A stretch of 64,000 nucleotides of DNA from Candidatus Krumholzibacteriia bacterium (GTDB lineage Bacteria; Krumholzibacteriota; Krumholzibacteriia; LZORAL124-64-63): the NCBI GenBank assembly GCA_016744705.1, contig JADGDU010000004.1, positions 54,801 to 118,800 on the forward strand, read 5' to 3'. Below the pieces are notes generated by a model. The model was not told where the DNA came from, ran no database searches, and was given only the letters and a program-made list of their open reading frames with translations. Below are positions 43,035 through 53,715 of this stretch, piece by piece (within the stretch, counting starts at the first letter, position 1; every line of letters starts with the position of its first letter). A program made the position numbers and the translations under genes.

Positions 43035-43063
43035 ATACCGGCGGCCTATTTAGCCGCCGGTAT
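43035..43063 (-). terminator. Rho-independent terminator of the S9 peptidase
   Basis: An 11-bp stem (ATACCGGCGGC 43035-43045 with 43053-43063) is followed on the minus strand by a run of seven U (TTTTTTTAGAG). It lies 32 nt past the peptidase stop and upstream of the DUF503 start. Confidence 0.9.
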
Positions 43064-43094
43064 CATCATACTATCTCAAGATCAATCAATCTAC

Positions 43095-45176
43095 TTAACC
43101 TTCGTCAGGTTGGGTAAGCGTGACACCCTTCACGTCCACCGTGATTTCGTCCAGGCGTTCCTGGGTTTCCGGTTTTACGTCTTCCTGGTATCGGCCGCCC
43201 AGTTGTTTAGCCAGAAATTTTTCCATGGCCACGGCCAGGGCTTTGCGGTTATTGGGAGCGCGGAAACCATGGCCTTCATCCGGGGCAACGATGTATTCCA
43301 CTTCCTTGCCTTTATCGCGCAGAGCCACCACGATCTGATCAGATTCATGCTGTTTTACACGGGGGTCGTTTGCGCCGTGCACGACCAAAAGAGGCACTTT
43401 GATTTCGTCGCAATGGAACAACGGAGACCGTGCTTTCAGGTCGGCGACATCGCCCTCAACATCGGGATTTCCCACGCGTTTGTACCATGAGCCTTCAAGG
43501 AAAGGTTTCCAGTATTCGGGAAAACTGTTGATCAAGGTGAGCAAATTGCTGGGACCCACGTACGGGATGCCGCAGGCAAAAAGATCCGGGGTGAAGGTCA
43601 CACCGGCCAATGTTGCGTAGCCACCATAACTGCCACCAAAAATGGCGATCTTGTCTGCGTCGGCGTAGCCTTCTGCAATCAACCAATTCACGGCATCGGT
43701 AATATCGTGCTGCATGGTGCCAATGCCCCACTCGCGATTACCGGCGTTGGTGTATTTTTTGCCGTAACCAGTGCTGCTGCGGTAGTTGACCTGCATCACC
43801 GCGTAGCCACGATTGGCCAGGAACTGGCAATTGGGTTCGTAACCCCAATGATCGCGGGCCCAAGGGCCACCGTGAATGTACATCACAACGGGCAGATTTT
43901 TGTGTTCGACACCCTTGGGCAGAGTCAGGTAACCGTGAATTTTCATGCCATCACGGGCGATGTAGCTTACGGGCTTCATGCTGGCCAGGTGCTCGCTGGG
44001 CAGCTCGGGGCGCGAGCGATATTGCAGGGTTGCTTGGCCGGTTTTGGCATCGAAGAAATAGACGGTACCGGGATCAACATCACTACTGACAGAACAAAGA
44101 ATTTTGGACATATCGTTGCTGGTGCTGTTGAGACCGATTTCACCTTCGGGCAGGGCCTTCTTCAAATCATCCCACAACTTTTGGGCTGCTGGAGTTTGGG
44201 GGTAAACACGGACGCGATCGCCCACATAGAAGGTGGCCATCAATTCATCCGTTACCGGATGGGTTGAAGCGCCGCCGAAATCAACTTCGTTTTCGGGGTC
44301 TTTTTCCACAAAAGTGGTTTCGCCGCTTTCCATGTCCATCAGCATCAATTGCTGGAGGTCTTTGTCACCCCGGTTGCTGCTGAAATAGCACTGGCGTCCG
44401 TTGGGATGGAAGGCGATGAGATTCATTTCTTCTTCATAAGTTGATGTTATCAATTGGCGCAAGCCGTCCGGATCCACCGCCAGAACTTCAGCGCCGCCAC
44501 CTGGGGTTGGGCGGTAAGCCAAACGCAGCTGGCCCTGGGGATCGAACATCCAGCCGCCTACACCTTCGTTGTTTTCGCGAACCAATTCCCGTTTGCCAGT
44601 ATTTATATCCACCTTGTAGATATCATGGTAGCTGGGGTCGCGGTCATTCAGGCCGACCATGATTTCATTGGGGGTATTGCGAGGGACGGATAAAATCTGG
44701 GCGCGAGCACCGTCCACAGGGGTGAGGTCGCGAGAAGCTGGGACACCTGATTCGGCGTCAACCTGGCCATCAGGGTCAACCGCCCACACGTGGTAGTTTT
44801 CATCGCCACCTTTATCCTGCACATAGAGGATATATTCGTTGTCCTGGCTCCAGAAGTAACCGGGCACAGGACGTTTGTCTGCGGTGAGGGGGCGGGCGGC
44901 ATCAAAGGGTTCGTTGGCACCCTTAACCCAGATGTTCCGCACTCCATTGTAGGGCTTCATGAAGCTCATCCATTGGCCGTCGTGAGACAGCTGGGCGCCA
45001 CTGATTTTTGGATCCCCAAAAAAGAGTTCGCGATCCAAAAGGGGAGCAGGAGTCATAGCAGTTTCCTCCAGGGCTGCGGGGGCGGCTTCGTTTTTATCGC
45101 CAGCACCGCATCCGGTGAGACAGAGAAGGGCAGTGGCCGCCAAAAGGCAGGCACTCAGAATGGTCAATTTTCGCAT
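43095..45176 (-). CDS. S9 prolyl-oligopeptidase-family lipoprotein
   Basis: 693 residues. A lipoprotein signal (lipobox LTGC, Cys23) is followed by [10 protein letters not shown]. The N-terminal two-thirds is a beta-propeller (about 60-420; [27 protein letters not shown]) and the C-terminal third an alpha/beta hydrolase with triad Ser516 ([10 protein letters not shown]), Asp604 (NDPRV) and His636 (DEGHGF). These match dipeptidyl/acylaminoacyl-peptidases of family S9C. The GCG-x-GDKNE tag recurs in the PPIase lipoprotein at 61874. A terminator follows. Confidence 0.92.
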   Translation of the reverse strand: MRKLTILSACLLAATALLCLTGCGAGDKNEAAPAALEETAMTPAPLLDRELFFGDPKISGAQLSHDGQWMSFMKPYNGVRNIWVKGANEPFDAARPLTADKRPVPGYFWSQDNEYILYVQDKGGDENYHVWAVDPDGQVDAESGVPASRDLTPVDGARAQILSVPRNTPNEIMVGLNDRDPSYHDIYKVDINTGKRELVRENNEGVGGWMFDPQGQLRLAYRPTPGGGAEVLAVDPDGLRQLITSTYEEEMNLIAFHPNGRQCYFSSNRGDKDLQQLMLMDMESGETTFVEKDPENEVDFGGASTHPVTDELMATFYVGDRVRVYPQTPAAQKLWDDLKKALPEGEIGLNSTSNDMSKILCSVSSDVDPGTVYFFDAKTGQATLQYRSRPELPSEHLASMKPVSYIARDGMKIHGYLTLPKGVEHKNLPVVMYIHGGPWARDHWGYEPNCQFLANRGYAVMQVNYRSSTGYGKKYTNAGNREWGIGTMQHDITDAVNWLIAEGYADADKIAIFGGSYGGYATLAGVTFTPDLFACGIPYVGPSNLLTLINSFPEYWKPFLEGSWYKRVGNPDVEGDVADLKARSPLFHCDEIKVPLLVVHGANDPRVKQHESDQIVVALRDKGKEVEYIVAPDEGHGFRAPNNRKALAVAMEKFLAKQLGGRYQEDVKPETQERLDEITVDVKGVTLTQPDEG

Positions 45177-45587
45177 GGAGCGTCTCCTCTAAAAATAGGG
45201 TTGAATTGGTACAAGAGAGGCATACGGAACTTGTGCAGGAATGTTGTAATAAAATAGCGCGGTCTGTACAAGTGGCAAGACCGGATGGACTACTATAAGT
45301 TTTACCGAAATAGGTAAACCAGAGGATGCCCCCCCGCCATGATGGCTTGCAGAGCATGAGCCGGGTGACTCATTCTGGGTGACTTTGCTCTGGACCGTTG
45401 TGTATCGAGATCCAATGGAACCGCCACCTTGGTTTTACCACCAGGAGAAACTGTTCAGATCACAGTCCTGTCTGCCCGTCAAAGGAAGCTGAAGGTCCTT
45501 GAGTACCTCGTTGATGAAAGTTGATCTTTCATATTATGGGTATACACTCTCAGAATGGAGACCCGATTTTATAGTACCAATCTGGTC
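45177..45587. other. 411-nt non-coding region, rich in short inverted repeats
   Basis: No coding frame is convincing here. I see IR CGGTCT/AGACCG (45260-45265, 45278-45283), TTTACC/GGTAAA (45301-45306, 45313-45318), a direct repeat GGGTGACT (45363, 45377) and a hairpin ATGAAAG/CTTTCAT (45514-45520, 45526-45532) just past the MCP stop. The first three lie in the upstream region of the S9 peptidase. There is no clear promoter consensus. Confidence 0.5.
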
Positions 45588-47564
45588 TCAGATGTTCAAG
45601 AGTTCGTCGGCCTCATCCAGTGGAATGACCGCGTCAAAGTTATCCATGCTTGGCGCAGATTGCTGTCTTGGAATAGCGGGCCGGACCCTTTGCTGGGCGG
45701 TGGGCTGCGAATAGGACATTGTAGATCTGTTGGCCCCCCCATCACCCTCGATCAAGGTCTCCAAGGTCTGCACGGACTGATTTAGTTCCTCTGACTGGGC
45801 ACTCATTTCCTCTGCAGCGGATGCCGATTCTTCAGCTGTGGCCGCGTTATTCTGAGTGGCCTGGTCCACATTCTCCACTGCTGTGTTTAGTTGGTTGATG
45901 CCTTCAGATTGCTCATTGTTCGCATGGGAGATGCTTTGCACAACAGAGGTAGCCTGTTCCACCTGAGAAGAAATGGCCTGGAAACTCTCAACAACTTTTC
46001 CGGTGAATTCCACACCCTGTCGTGAGCTCTCCTGGGAACGCTCTATGAGCACAGCCGTACTGCGGGCTGCTTCCGCCGATCGCTGAGCCAAGTTGCGCAC
46101 CTCTTCAGCCACTACAGCAAAGCCTTTGCCTGCTTCTCCCGCTCGGGCTGCCTCCACGGCAGCATTCAAGGCCAACAAATTTGTTTGGAATGCAATCTCG
46201 TCAATGGTCTTGAGGATCTTGGCTGTCTCACCGGCCGATTGCTGGATTTCATCGATGGCCCGGGTCATTGCCTTCACTTCAGCACGGCCCGCCTCAACCT
46301 GTCGACTCGTATCGTCCATGAGCCTGGAGGCATCCTGGGCTCCCTCAGCATTGCATTGAATCATGGAGGTCATTTCAGTGAGCGATGATGAAATCTCTTC
46401 CAGGGCAGCCGCCTGTTGCCCAGCGCCCTCAGCCATCTGCTGGCTTGTACCTGCAACCTGGCCTGATGCATAGCGCACTTGTTCCGAACCTTTGCGCAGA
46501 TCAGCGGCGATATTACCCACCGGACGGGAAATACTGCGCGCGATCAAAAAGACAACGCCCATGAGCAGCGTCACGCCACCAATACCAATAAGAACGGCCA
46601 GAATGGCAATGCGGCGAGCTTCCGCCAAAACCTCCTGCTCCGGTACACTCGCAACAACCCGCCAGGAGGTTCCTGTATTCCCCAGCGTTACAGGGCTTAT
46701 TACGTGAAGCATCGTATTGCCGTTATCTTTGTCCTTTTCACGGGTAACAAATGGCTGGCCGGAATCAAATTCACTAGAACGGGATGCCACCCAACCCTCG
46801 TGATCGCTAAAGGGTTGCCCTGCTCTTGCTCCATCAGGGTGAGCAACGATGCTTTGATCGCTAGCCAATATAGTCAACAGTCCACTTTCTCCAATACGGA
46901 TGTCCTTTATCATCTCACTAAGCATATTCAGGGTCATGTCCACACCTACGACACCAACAACCTTTCCATTGTGCCGCACAGGCACAGTAAGGCTGGTCAT
47001 CAGGACATCCTGTCCCTCCACATTATAGGGAAAGGGATTGAGCACAGTTTCCTGGCCGCCTCGAAAGCTGTTCAAATAATAATCACCATCACCAGGCTTA
47101 TCGTAGGCAACCAGAATGTCCCGTGCGATGGACTGGCCAGAGCGGTAGTAGTAAGGAATGAATCGTCCGGTGGCATCATGACCGTCGCTGCTGGCGAATT
47201 CGGCATCTCGGCCATCAAATGCATTGGACTCCCAACCGCACCAAACGCCGTAAAAACTATCATGCCCTGCCAGGACCGCCTTCAACTGTTCCTCCACCGC
47301 ACCCCGCGAAGGAGTATCACCGGATGTCATTTGCCCACTCTGGCTTAAAGCCAAGGTACGAGCAGCATTCAAAGCCGTTTCAAGTTCATTGCTTACCATG
47401 GTGGCGTATCGGCCTGATGTAGCCTCCGTAGTCCTGGTCGCTTCATTCTTGGCCATTTCGGACGCTTGCCAGGATACGATGGCAATGGTCACAGCGAAAG
47501 TGAGCAATCCAGTGCTGCAAATGGTTAATAGCATACGTGACTGAAGTGAGAATTTTCTGAGCAT
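45588..47564 (-). CDS. Methyl-accepting chemotaxis protein with dCache sensor
   Basis: 658 residues: TM1 (about 10-30), a periplasmic double-Cache sensor (about 40-310), TM2 (319-342), HAMP and a long signalling coiled-coil (about 390-640) with the hairpin tip [18 protein letters not shown]. The C-terminus lacks a CheR pentapeptide. The start at 47564 follows AAGGAAAG and gives a normal first helix; codons further upstream lack a site. It signals to CheA/W encoded elsewhere. The ligand is unknown. Confidence 0.93.
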   Translation of the reverse strand: MLRKFSLQSRMLLTICSTGLLTFAVTIAIVSWQASEMAKNEATRTTEATSGRYATMVSNELETALNAARTLALSQSGQMTSGDTPSRGAVEEQLKAVLAGHDSFYGVWCGWESNAFDGRDAEFASSDGHDATGRFIPYYYRSGQSIARDILVAYDKPGDGDYYLNSFRGGQETVLNPFPYNVEGQDVLMTSLTVPVRHNGKVVGVVGVDMTLNMLSEMIKDIRIGESGLLTILASDQSIVAHPDGARAGQPFSDHEGWVASRSSEFDSGQPFVTREKDKDNGNTMLHVISPVTLGNTGTSWRVVASVPEQEVLAEARRIAILAVLIGIGGVTLLMGVVFLIARSISRPVGNIAADLRKGSEQVRYASGQVAGTSQQMAEGAGQQAAALEEISSSLTEMTSMIQCNAEGAQDASRLMDDTSRQVEAGRAEVKAMTRAIDEIQQSAGETAKILKTIDEIAFQTNLLALNAAVEAARAGEAGKGFAVVAEEVRNLAQRSAEAARSTAVLIERSQESSRQGVEFTGKVVESFQAISSQVEQATSVVQSISHANNEQSEGINQLNTAVENVDQATQNNAATAEESASAAEEMSAQSEELNQSVQTLETLIEGDGGANRSTMSYSQPTAQQRVRPAIPRQQSAPSMDNFDAVIPLDEADELLNI

Positions 47565-47790
47565 AGTTGCTTTCCTTGAATACCAAAACCGGAATGTTGA
47601 CAATACATGATTATCGGAATGCCGACCAAAGATTTTAGCAGTTAATTTTACAGAAATCACCAAAGACAGGACCCGGCCAAGAGTCCCACCACAAGTATGG
47701 ATATCGCTTATTTATTATCAGTAGTCATGTAACCTTTGCCCCGAGAAACCGTCTATTCATGAGCGCTCCATAACCCTCGAAAGGAAGAAA

Positions 47791-49023
47791 ATGAAATCGG
47801 TTTACCCATCCTTTGCCTTGGGTCTGGCTGCCCTCAGGGACAACCGTCTTCGTACTTTTTTATCGACCCTGGGCGTAATCATTGGGGTGGCCGCCGTGGT
47901 GGCTATTCTTTCGGTGGGCGATGGTGTCGAACGTATGGCCCGCGAAAGCATCGGCAGTACCACTCCCTTGCAAACGGTGGCCATTTCACCCCGCACCGAA
48001 CGTTTTGTGGATGGACACCGTCTGCCCAACGACCACTGGCCTGTTTTTAATATTGCCGACCTTGATAGCCTGTCTCATCGTTTGCCCTCAGGATGCCTTG
48101 TTACGATGAGGGTTGAAGGTACAGCCACCATCACCGATTTCACGGGAGAAGAGCGCGCACTGTCCCTGATTGGACAGGCGGGGTCGATGAATTTGGAAGA
48201 TCGCCTCAAACACGGTCGGCTACTGACAATCGACGAAAGTCGAGGTCTGGATCCTCTGATGGTAGCTAGTACGACCCTCGCCCAAGCCTTGGGTGATAGC
48301 ACGGGCAGTGGCCTCTTGGTTGGACACTCTGTTTCTATAAATGGAAAAGAATTCACCGTCGTGGGTGTGGCCGAGACCACCAACGAAAACCGCTTGGCTG
48401 CCATGGTCCCGCTCAGGACTGCTTCCGAAGGATTCATCGAGAGTTCTCACCCCAGGCCTCGCAATTTCACCATAGAGGCCCCCAATGTGGAGGCTGTCCT
48501 GGAAGTGGAAAATGCGGCCAAAGGCTGGCTGGAATTACGTGAAGGGAATAGCTGGCAGGAACGAGTGAATATAACACTATATCGAAACCGCCTTAAGCAG
48601 ATTCAGCAGGGCTTCATGGTATTTAAACTCCTAATGGGGTCCATCGCTGGCATCTCCTTGATCACTGGCGGCATCGGAATCATGAACGTTCTGCTGGCCA
48701 CTGTAGCCGAACGAACCAGGGAAATTGGGGTGCGTAAAGCCATGGGTGCCAGAAGCCAAGACATTTTAGCCCAGTTTCTCAGTGAAGCGGTAACCGTAAC
48801 CAGCCTGGGGTGCGTGGTTGGCTTGGGGCTTGGCTTGGGTACTGCGTTTGCTGTTTCGGCAATCATCAGATCTCAGAGTGATGCCATGGTGTCGGTAGCC
48901 TTCACTTGGCCCACTGCTGTACTAGCCATGGGCCTGGCTTTAATTGTGGGTGTTGGGTTTGGGCTTTATCCGGCTTTGAGGGCATCGCGTCTGTCCCCAA
49001 TAGATGCTGTTCGTGACTTGTAA
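47791..49023 (+). CDS. Orphan MacB/FtsX-type ABC permease
   Basis: 410 residues: N-terminal helix (about 20-40, STLGVIIGVAAVVAIL), periplasmic PCD domain (about 45-270) and three C-terminal helices with EIGVRKAMGARSQDILAQF. It belongs to the MacB/LolC/FtsX group but no ATPase or adaptor is adjacent, unlike the permease at 24286. It may use the ATPase of another operon. AAAGGAAG precedes the ATG. Confidence 0.9.
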   Translation: MKSVYPSFALGLAALRDNRLRTFLSTLGVIIGVAAVVAILSVGDGVERMARESIGSTTPLQTVAISPRTERFVDGHRLPNDHWPVFNIADLDSLSHRLPSGCLVTMRVEGTATITDFTGEERALSLIGQAGSMNLEDRLKHGRLLTIDESRGLDPLMVASTTLAQALGDSTGSGLLVGHSVSINGKEFTVVGVAETTNENRLAAMVPLRTASEGFIESSHPRPRNFTIEAPNVEAVLEVENAAKGWLELREGNSWQERVNITLYRNRLKQIQQGFMVFKLLMGSIAGISLITGGIGIMNVLLATVAERTREIGVRKAMGARSQDILAQFLSEAVTVTSLGCVVGLGLGLGTAFAVSAIIRSQSDAMVSVAFTWPTAVLAMGLALIVGVGFGLYPALRASRLSPIDAVRDL

Positions 49024-49159
49024 ATTGAATCTTACTTTGACTTGGGGTGTTGAAGTCACTCCAGCTGTCCCACGACCTTCTGGCTACAGAAAGAGATGAT
49101 CCGCCCCATCACAGCAATGATTGGCACTGTCCATGGTATCAACGGCCAAATCCTCAATA

Positions 49160-50830
49160 TCACCGTGGCGGTGTAACCACTCCAAACCGCGCCACCACAT
49201 AAGCATGGTCACTACCCTTCTCTCCCATGCGACCAGGCTTCACTCCCAGCAATGCATTGGCATGTAATATTTCATACTCAATAGTTCCGGAATCCAATTG
49301 GCTATTGCTAACAATACCGTGCATCAGAGCCTGGGAAATTCCCCGGTGGTTGTAATCGTAACGCACTGGTTCAGGCACCTCATTAACCAGATTCGTACTG
49401 TGGTCACCGGTCATAGCCAGCAAGGTCTCACTGAACTCAAAATCATTAAAATCTCCAGTGACATAATAATCCACACCAAGGCCACGTAACTGGGCCAAGT
49501 GCTCATTGATCAGCTCAGCCTGTTGCACCCGCAGAGCGCCGCGAGGATCAAAGGCCGGGTCCTTGGGGGCAAACAATCCGTGCTGGTGGCGTTTGGAAGC
49601 CAAGTGCACATTGATAACCTCCAACTCGCTCTTACTCTTTATTACCTGAAATCGCACAACAAGCGGTTTCCGTGAACCATCGAAAGCTTCTGCTTCAACT
49701 CCCAATCGTTGCAAGGTACCAGGAACAACCTGAACCAGCTTCGGATCGAAAAGATATCCATTGCGGATGTTCCCCCCTGGCTGCCCCCCATCAGCTTCTA
49801 CTTCCGGCGGAATGTCCAGCCACTTGTATCGGGGACCACCGGCCCGCAGCACTGCATCAATCAGGCAGGCATAGGTGCCCTCGGCGTTCACATTTTCGGT
49901 CATCTCGGCGCCATCATCATCCTGTATTTCCTGAAGAGCGACTATGGCAGGACTGCCTGCATCAATAGCAATGGCCTGACCCAGAGCGGTGAAACGTCCA
50001 TCACCAATATCATCATCGATATCTCGTCTGGGGTCTTTCACGAATTTGGGGCGTTCAACTTTAGGGTCGAGATTGAATCCGTTGAGCGTCAGGACTGTGA
50101 AATGATCAGAGTCGCCATGAAGCGTGGTCACCGTCGGGATCACTGCTGCAGGCTTAACCCGCAAGGGACCTGTGACAGCCATCTGGAATGAGGCCACACG
50201 GAAATTGAGGGGACCAATGACTGGCTCCAGCAGCTTTGCTCCAACATTCACTTCTGGTGCCTTGGAATAATTGGTCACCCTGAAACCGGGCAACCACCGC
50301 TCGGGCCATTGCGGATCGATGAGCACCCCTCCGTGCTGGGTTCGTTTCAGCTCCGCATCAGCAGGCAAAACCACGTAATCTCCAAAGGGATTACTGGGTG
50401 CGGTGAAGGTTGCCCCCGCTTTGATTCCCACCAACATACCTTCCAGGCTGTTGAGAAACTCCGCAAGTTGTTTGGGTGCCACCAGCACATTTTCAGCGGT
50501 CAACCAAACCGGTTCTATTTTGGGGCCCATTTCCTCAAGGACGTGGGTAGAGTCGGCCAGCAATTGGGTTGTTGGCCGGGCATAGTCGTTGATCTGAAAA
50601 TCAACAACTTCACCAAAAACTTCCACCAGACTGCCCAGTTGGGGCTTGTTTCCCGGATCGTAAATAAAAAGTCCCAGGGAACCCGCATCGTGATTCAGCC
50701 CCTGAGGGTCCTGGATGAAAAAACCTTTGCGCAAGGTACCGGTAACCACACCGCGAGTGGACACTTGTTTTCCGGCGAGGGGCGAATATAGTCCCGTTCC
50801 CTGAATGGACTGGATAGGCATAGTTGGCAT
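49160..50830 (-). CDS. ExeM-like endonuclease/exonuclease/phosphatase protein without signal peptide
   Basis: 556 residues. The N-terminus is an OB-fold (IQGTGLYSPLAGKQVSTRG, GFFIQDPQG) as in YhcR/ExeM nucleases, and the C-terminal part an EEP domain with ALQEIQDDDG (metal Glu), INVHLASK (Asn, His), TGDFNDFEFS (Asp, Asn) and GSDHAYVVARF (catalytic Asp-His). These are all EEP active-site residues. Unlike ExeM proteins I see no signal peptide, lamin-tail or sorting domain, so it may act in the cytoplasm. The start codon context is weak. Confidence 0.85.
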   Translation of the reverse strand: MPTMPIQSIQGTGLYSPLAGKQVSTRGVVTGTLRKGFFIQDPQGLNHDAGSLGLFIYDPGNKPQLGSLVEVFGEVVDFQINDYARPTTQLLADSTHVLEEMGPKIEPVWLTAENVLVAPKQLAEFLNSLEGMLVGIKAGATFTAPSNPFGDYVVLPADAELKRTQHGGVLIDPQWPERWLPGFRVTNYSKAPEVNVGAKLLEPVIGPLNFRVASFQMAVTGPLRVKPAAVIPTVTTLHGDSDHFTVLTLNGFNLDPKVERPKFVKDPRRDIDDDIGDGRFTALGQAIAIDAGSPAIVALQEIQDDDGAEMTENVNAEGTYACLIDAVLRAGGPRYKWLDIPPEVEADGGQPGGNIRNGYLFDPKLVQVVPGTLQRLGVEAEAFDGSRKPLVVRFQVIKSKSELEVINVHLASKRHQHGLFAPKDPAFDPRGALRVQQAELINEHLAQLRGLGVDYYVTGDFNDFEFSETLLAMTGDHSTNLVNEVPEPVRYDYNHRGISQALMHGIVSNSQLDSGTIEYEILHANALLGVKPGRMGEKGSDHAYVVARFGVVTPPR

Positions 50831-50858
50831 TGTAATATCTTTGTATTGGGGAGAATGT

Positions 50859-50877
50859 CCTGGGGCGCGTCCCCAGG
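50859..50877. other. Short GC-rich hairpin between genes
   Basis: CCTGGGG/CCCCAGG (50859-50865, 50871-50877, 5-nt loop) lies between the nuclease start and the metallophosphoesterase stop. It lacks a U-run; possible terminator or leader hairpin of the nuclease. Confidence 0.35.
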
Positions 50878-50953
50878 CTGAATAAAGCCTAACGAGACAG
50901 AGCCTTTGTGGCTACCAATATTTTCGGTCCGCAGGGAAATCTAAACACAAAGC

Positions 50954-52171
50954 CTATACCGACAAACCCTCTATTTTGCCACCCTTACCCAACTCAAAAA
51001 CCACAGCCTCAGTGGGACAGCCCAGGCGCACGGGAAACCACTGGCCAGCTCCTGAAGTGGTATAGAGCAGACTATCGCCATGGCGGTAGAATCCCCAGGA
51101 ATAATCTTCGGCACCCACTAGCTGCAACCACGATTTGCCGGCCACTGCGGCCTGGCCTCCGTGGGTGTGGCCAGCTAAGGTCAACGGAATATTATGGTCC
51201 GCAACCACTTTGAAAGTATCGGGGCGGTGGGTAAGAAGAATGGGGAAATCGTTGGAGCGTCGGTCACGCAATGCCAAGCGCACGCACGACTCCATGTATC
51301 GCTTTCGTCCTGTTGCCCGGGGGCGGCCTGAAATGTCATCCACTCCCGCCAAATAGAGCGCGGCATCGCCCACGATGATTCGGTGGCCGGTATTAACCAG
51401 CAACTGGACCCTGGAATTCGCCACCAGGGATCGGTACTCCTCCACTCCGTTGCCATATTCATGATTGCCCAAAATGGCAAAAACACCCAGGGGGGCAGGA
51501 AATTCTTCCAGCATTTCTAAGGCCTTGGGCACTAGCCTGAAATCGTCGGCAAAGTCGCCGGTCAGCACGATGAGATCCGGCTTATGGGGTCGGGCATTTT
51601 CCAGAGTTTGAGCCAGATATTGGGTGGGCATGAATCCTCCCAGATGGACATCGGAAAGTTGCAGGATGCGCAGTCCCACTAAGGCGGGCGGAAGGCCAGG
51701 CAGAGAAAGTTTTTCTATGAAGGAGTTTGCCCCTCCCATGGCAGAGGTGACACCAGTGACACTGGCGCCGACTGCTGTCAGGGGCAAGATGGACCCAGAA
51801 GCCTGGAGAAAACGCCGGCGGCGCAGATCCACCTCACTGGGAGGTTGTTTTTCCAGGAGTTGTAAAAACCGACGACTGGCAAATTGCCAAAGGATGACCA
51901 AGGGTAGGGAAATGAGAAGCGCCAACTGGGGCAGCCAGGCCAGGATCATCGCCAAACCGAGCATGGTCCGGGATGGAGCGAAGTGCAAAAAGGCGCCGGC
52001 CAGGAAAATCACATAAAGCGCAACACAGGCCACTGCGCAGAGGAAAAGGGCACCTCTCACCCAACGCTGATTCCACCAGAAAGGGAACCAGCGACTGAGC
52101 ATGAAGCGGTTGAGGACGGCGGGAGTGATGAGACCCAAACCGAGGAATAAATAGGCTAAGAAAATTTGCAT
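50954..52171 (-). CDS. Membrane-anchored metallophosphoesterase with internal Tat-like motif
   Basis: 405 residues: three predicted helices (about 2-20, 38-61, 70-98), then RRRRFLQASG (117-126) and a hydrophobic stretch (about 127-147), and a calcineurin-like phosphoesterase (about 165-400) with QLSDVHLGG, LTGDFADD, LGNHEYG, LTHRPDTF and LAGHTHGGQ, all metal ligands present. YkuE-type relatives are Tat substrates; here the Tat-like motif follows a polytopic segment. Catalytic domain likely outside the cytoplasm. 10 nt past the DUF4139 gene start side. Confidence 0.88.
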   Translation of the reverse strand: MQIFLAYLFLGLGLITPAVLNRFMLSRWFPFWWNQRWVRGALFLCAVACVALYVIFLAGAFLHFAPSRTMLGLAMILAWLPQLALLISLPLVILWQFASRRFLQLLEKQPPSEVDLRRRRFLQASGSILPLTAVGASVTGVTSAMGGANSFIEKLSLPGLPPALVGLRILQLSDVHLGGFMPTQYLAQTLENARPHKPDLIVLTGDFADDFRLVPKALEMLEEFPAPLGVFAILGNHEYGNGVEEYRSLVANSRVQLLVNTGHRIIVGDAALYLAGVDDISGRPRATGRKRYMESCVRLALRDRRSNDFPILLTHRPDTFKVVADHNIPLTLAGHTHGGQAAVAGKSWLQLVGAEDYSWGFYRHGDSLLYTTSGAGQWFPVRLGCPTEAVVFELGKGGKIEGLSV

Positions 52172-52181
52172 TGAACCTGCC

Positions 52182-53543
52182 CTAGTACTTCACCCTTGCT
52201 GAATAATCCAGAGTCGTCTTTCCCATGGCCGGGACTTCCACGTACCAGACTGCCGTCCCGCTGGTGGGCTTGCTGTGCTTGTGTGATTCGTTCTGAATGT
52301 CCCAATCCCCAGGAATAGGCTCAATCACTTTCACGGTCACAGCTTCATCCTTGGCGTTTTTTAGCTCGATCTGAAAGCTGGCGTCATGGACGTAGTGATA
52401 TTCTGAAAACCCGCTGATCTTTTTGAATGCTGTTTGCTTCCGGTTGGCTGTCACGTCGAAGGCATCGCCCAGCTTTAGGCGCATGGTTTCATTCTCGGGA
52501 GTATGGTCAATGCGGTCCTCGCCCACGAACTGCAGCGACCCTTGGGAGTCATTCTTGTAGACCCGAACCACTCCCTTGGGAATAGGCTGGCCCAGTTTGT
52601 TTTCTTTGCTGTTTTCCATTTCCACAAAAACTCCAACTTTGATCTTTTGTTCCATTTCATCGTGCCTGTTTCTGTAGTAGCGGTCGGAACCGTGCAAGAC
52701 GAATTCCTTCTGGCAGGGAATGGCGCTGGCCTGAAACAAAGCCACTTGCTTGGTTTGGTTGTCCTTCAGAGTAGTCACACGGTCCAGGCTGTAGAGATGG
52801 TATTCGAACATGCTCTCTTCTGACATGGCGGCATCCATGGCCACCTCTCGGACGATACTTTTATGCATGCGTTGGACCTGGTACTGGCCCTCGGGTGGAG
52901 CTTGATGAACATCGCCCGCCACCAGCTGCAGTTTGGCATCGGCATAAGTGGTGCCACTCTGGTTGGTCAAGGTAACCCAGCCGTTGATATCCAGTTTGTT
53001 GTCATCTTTGTTCAGCTCAGCCACGTAGTCGGCTTTCCACTGCAATCCGCCGGTTAAATAACTCAGTTCCACATCTTGTATTTGGCTCAACTGGCTGTGC
53101 ACCTCAAGCACCAGGGTGGGGCGATCCCTCAAGCTGCCGGGCACGTCGGGAAAAACCAGGCGCCCGGGAATACCCATTTCGATGTGGTCAGCAGTGCGCA
53201 GAACAACGCCGTTGTTAACACTCAAAACAGTGGCGGTTTCTCGGGTTTCTTCACCGGTGGTGGGATGCTGGCGAACAATGGAAACCTCTTGTCCCACATA
53301 TTTTTCCAGCAGAGCCTCCGGGGTGAGCAAATCAAACTCGAAATTTTGCTCGATCACGCTGAGACCGTCTGACTTGAGAAGGGCGGTTTCCGGCCTGATT
53401 TGTGCGCTCACTTCTTTGAACGCCAAACTGCTCTCACCTTTGGGCAATTCGATGGATCTCAAATCTTTTATCAACGCCAGATTCGTATTGTAAATGGTGA
53501 CGGCAAGATGTTTCTGGTCTGAACTGGACGTGGAATTTTCCAT
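52182..53543 (-). CDS. DUF4139 domain protein
   Basis: 453 residues. Begins MENSTSSSDQKHLAVTIYN with no signal peptide, then the DUF4139-type beta-rich region (about 15-453), ending TTLDYSARVKY. Motifs include WKADYVAELNKDDN, NGWVTLTNQSGTTYADAKLQLVAGD and PVPKGVVRVY-like PIPKGVVRVYKND, typical of DUF4139. ATG 53543 has GAGAGGG upstream; a TTG at 53570 is less likely. It lies 10 nt before the metallophosphoesterase gene in an operon. Function unknown; relatives are often exported. Confidence 0.82.
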   Translation of the reverse strand: MENSTSSSDQKHLAVTIYNTNLALIKDLRSIELPKGESSLAFKEVSAQIRPETALLKSDGLSVIEQNFEFDLLTPEALLEKYVGQEVSIVRQHPTTGEETRETATVLSVNNGVVLRTADHIEMGIPGRLVFPDVPGSLRDRPTLVLEVHSQLSQIQDVELSYLTGGLQWKADYVAELNKDDNKLDINGWVTLTNQSGTTYADAKLQLVAGDVHQAPPEGQYQVQRMHKSIVREVAMDAAMSEESMFEYHLYSLDRVTTLKDNQTKQVALFQASAIPCQKEFVLHGSDRYYRNRHDEMEQKIKVGVFVEMENSKENKLGQPIPKGVVRVYKNDSQGSLQFVGEDRIDHTPENETMRLKLGDAFDVTANRKQTAFKKISGFSEYHYVHDASFQIELKNAKDEAVTVKVIEPIPGDWDIQNESHKHSKPTSGTAVWYVEVPAMGKTTLDYSARVKY

Positions 53544-53715
53544 GACGGAAGCCCTCTCTGATAATGGCAATATGAGTTGGCCAACTCAGTTTTGGAAGGT
53601 ATTTGGTATTGGACGACAGCCTCCAGCCCAGGCTGATGTTCCCGATAAAAGCAAAAGGCAGGTCATAATGAATATCACCCAGACCGACCCAGATGGAGAG
53701 AGGAAGACAAAGCGA

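Noticed and set aside
45177..45587. Possible c-di-GMP riboswitch in the GC-rich repeat region
   Set aside because: The conserved GEMM core bases are not present on either strand.
46479..47348. A 289-codon plus-strand open frame
   Set aside because: Antisense to the MCP sensor region, without a start site or recognisable domain.
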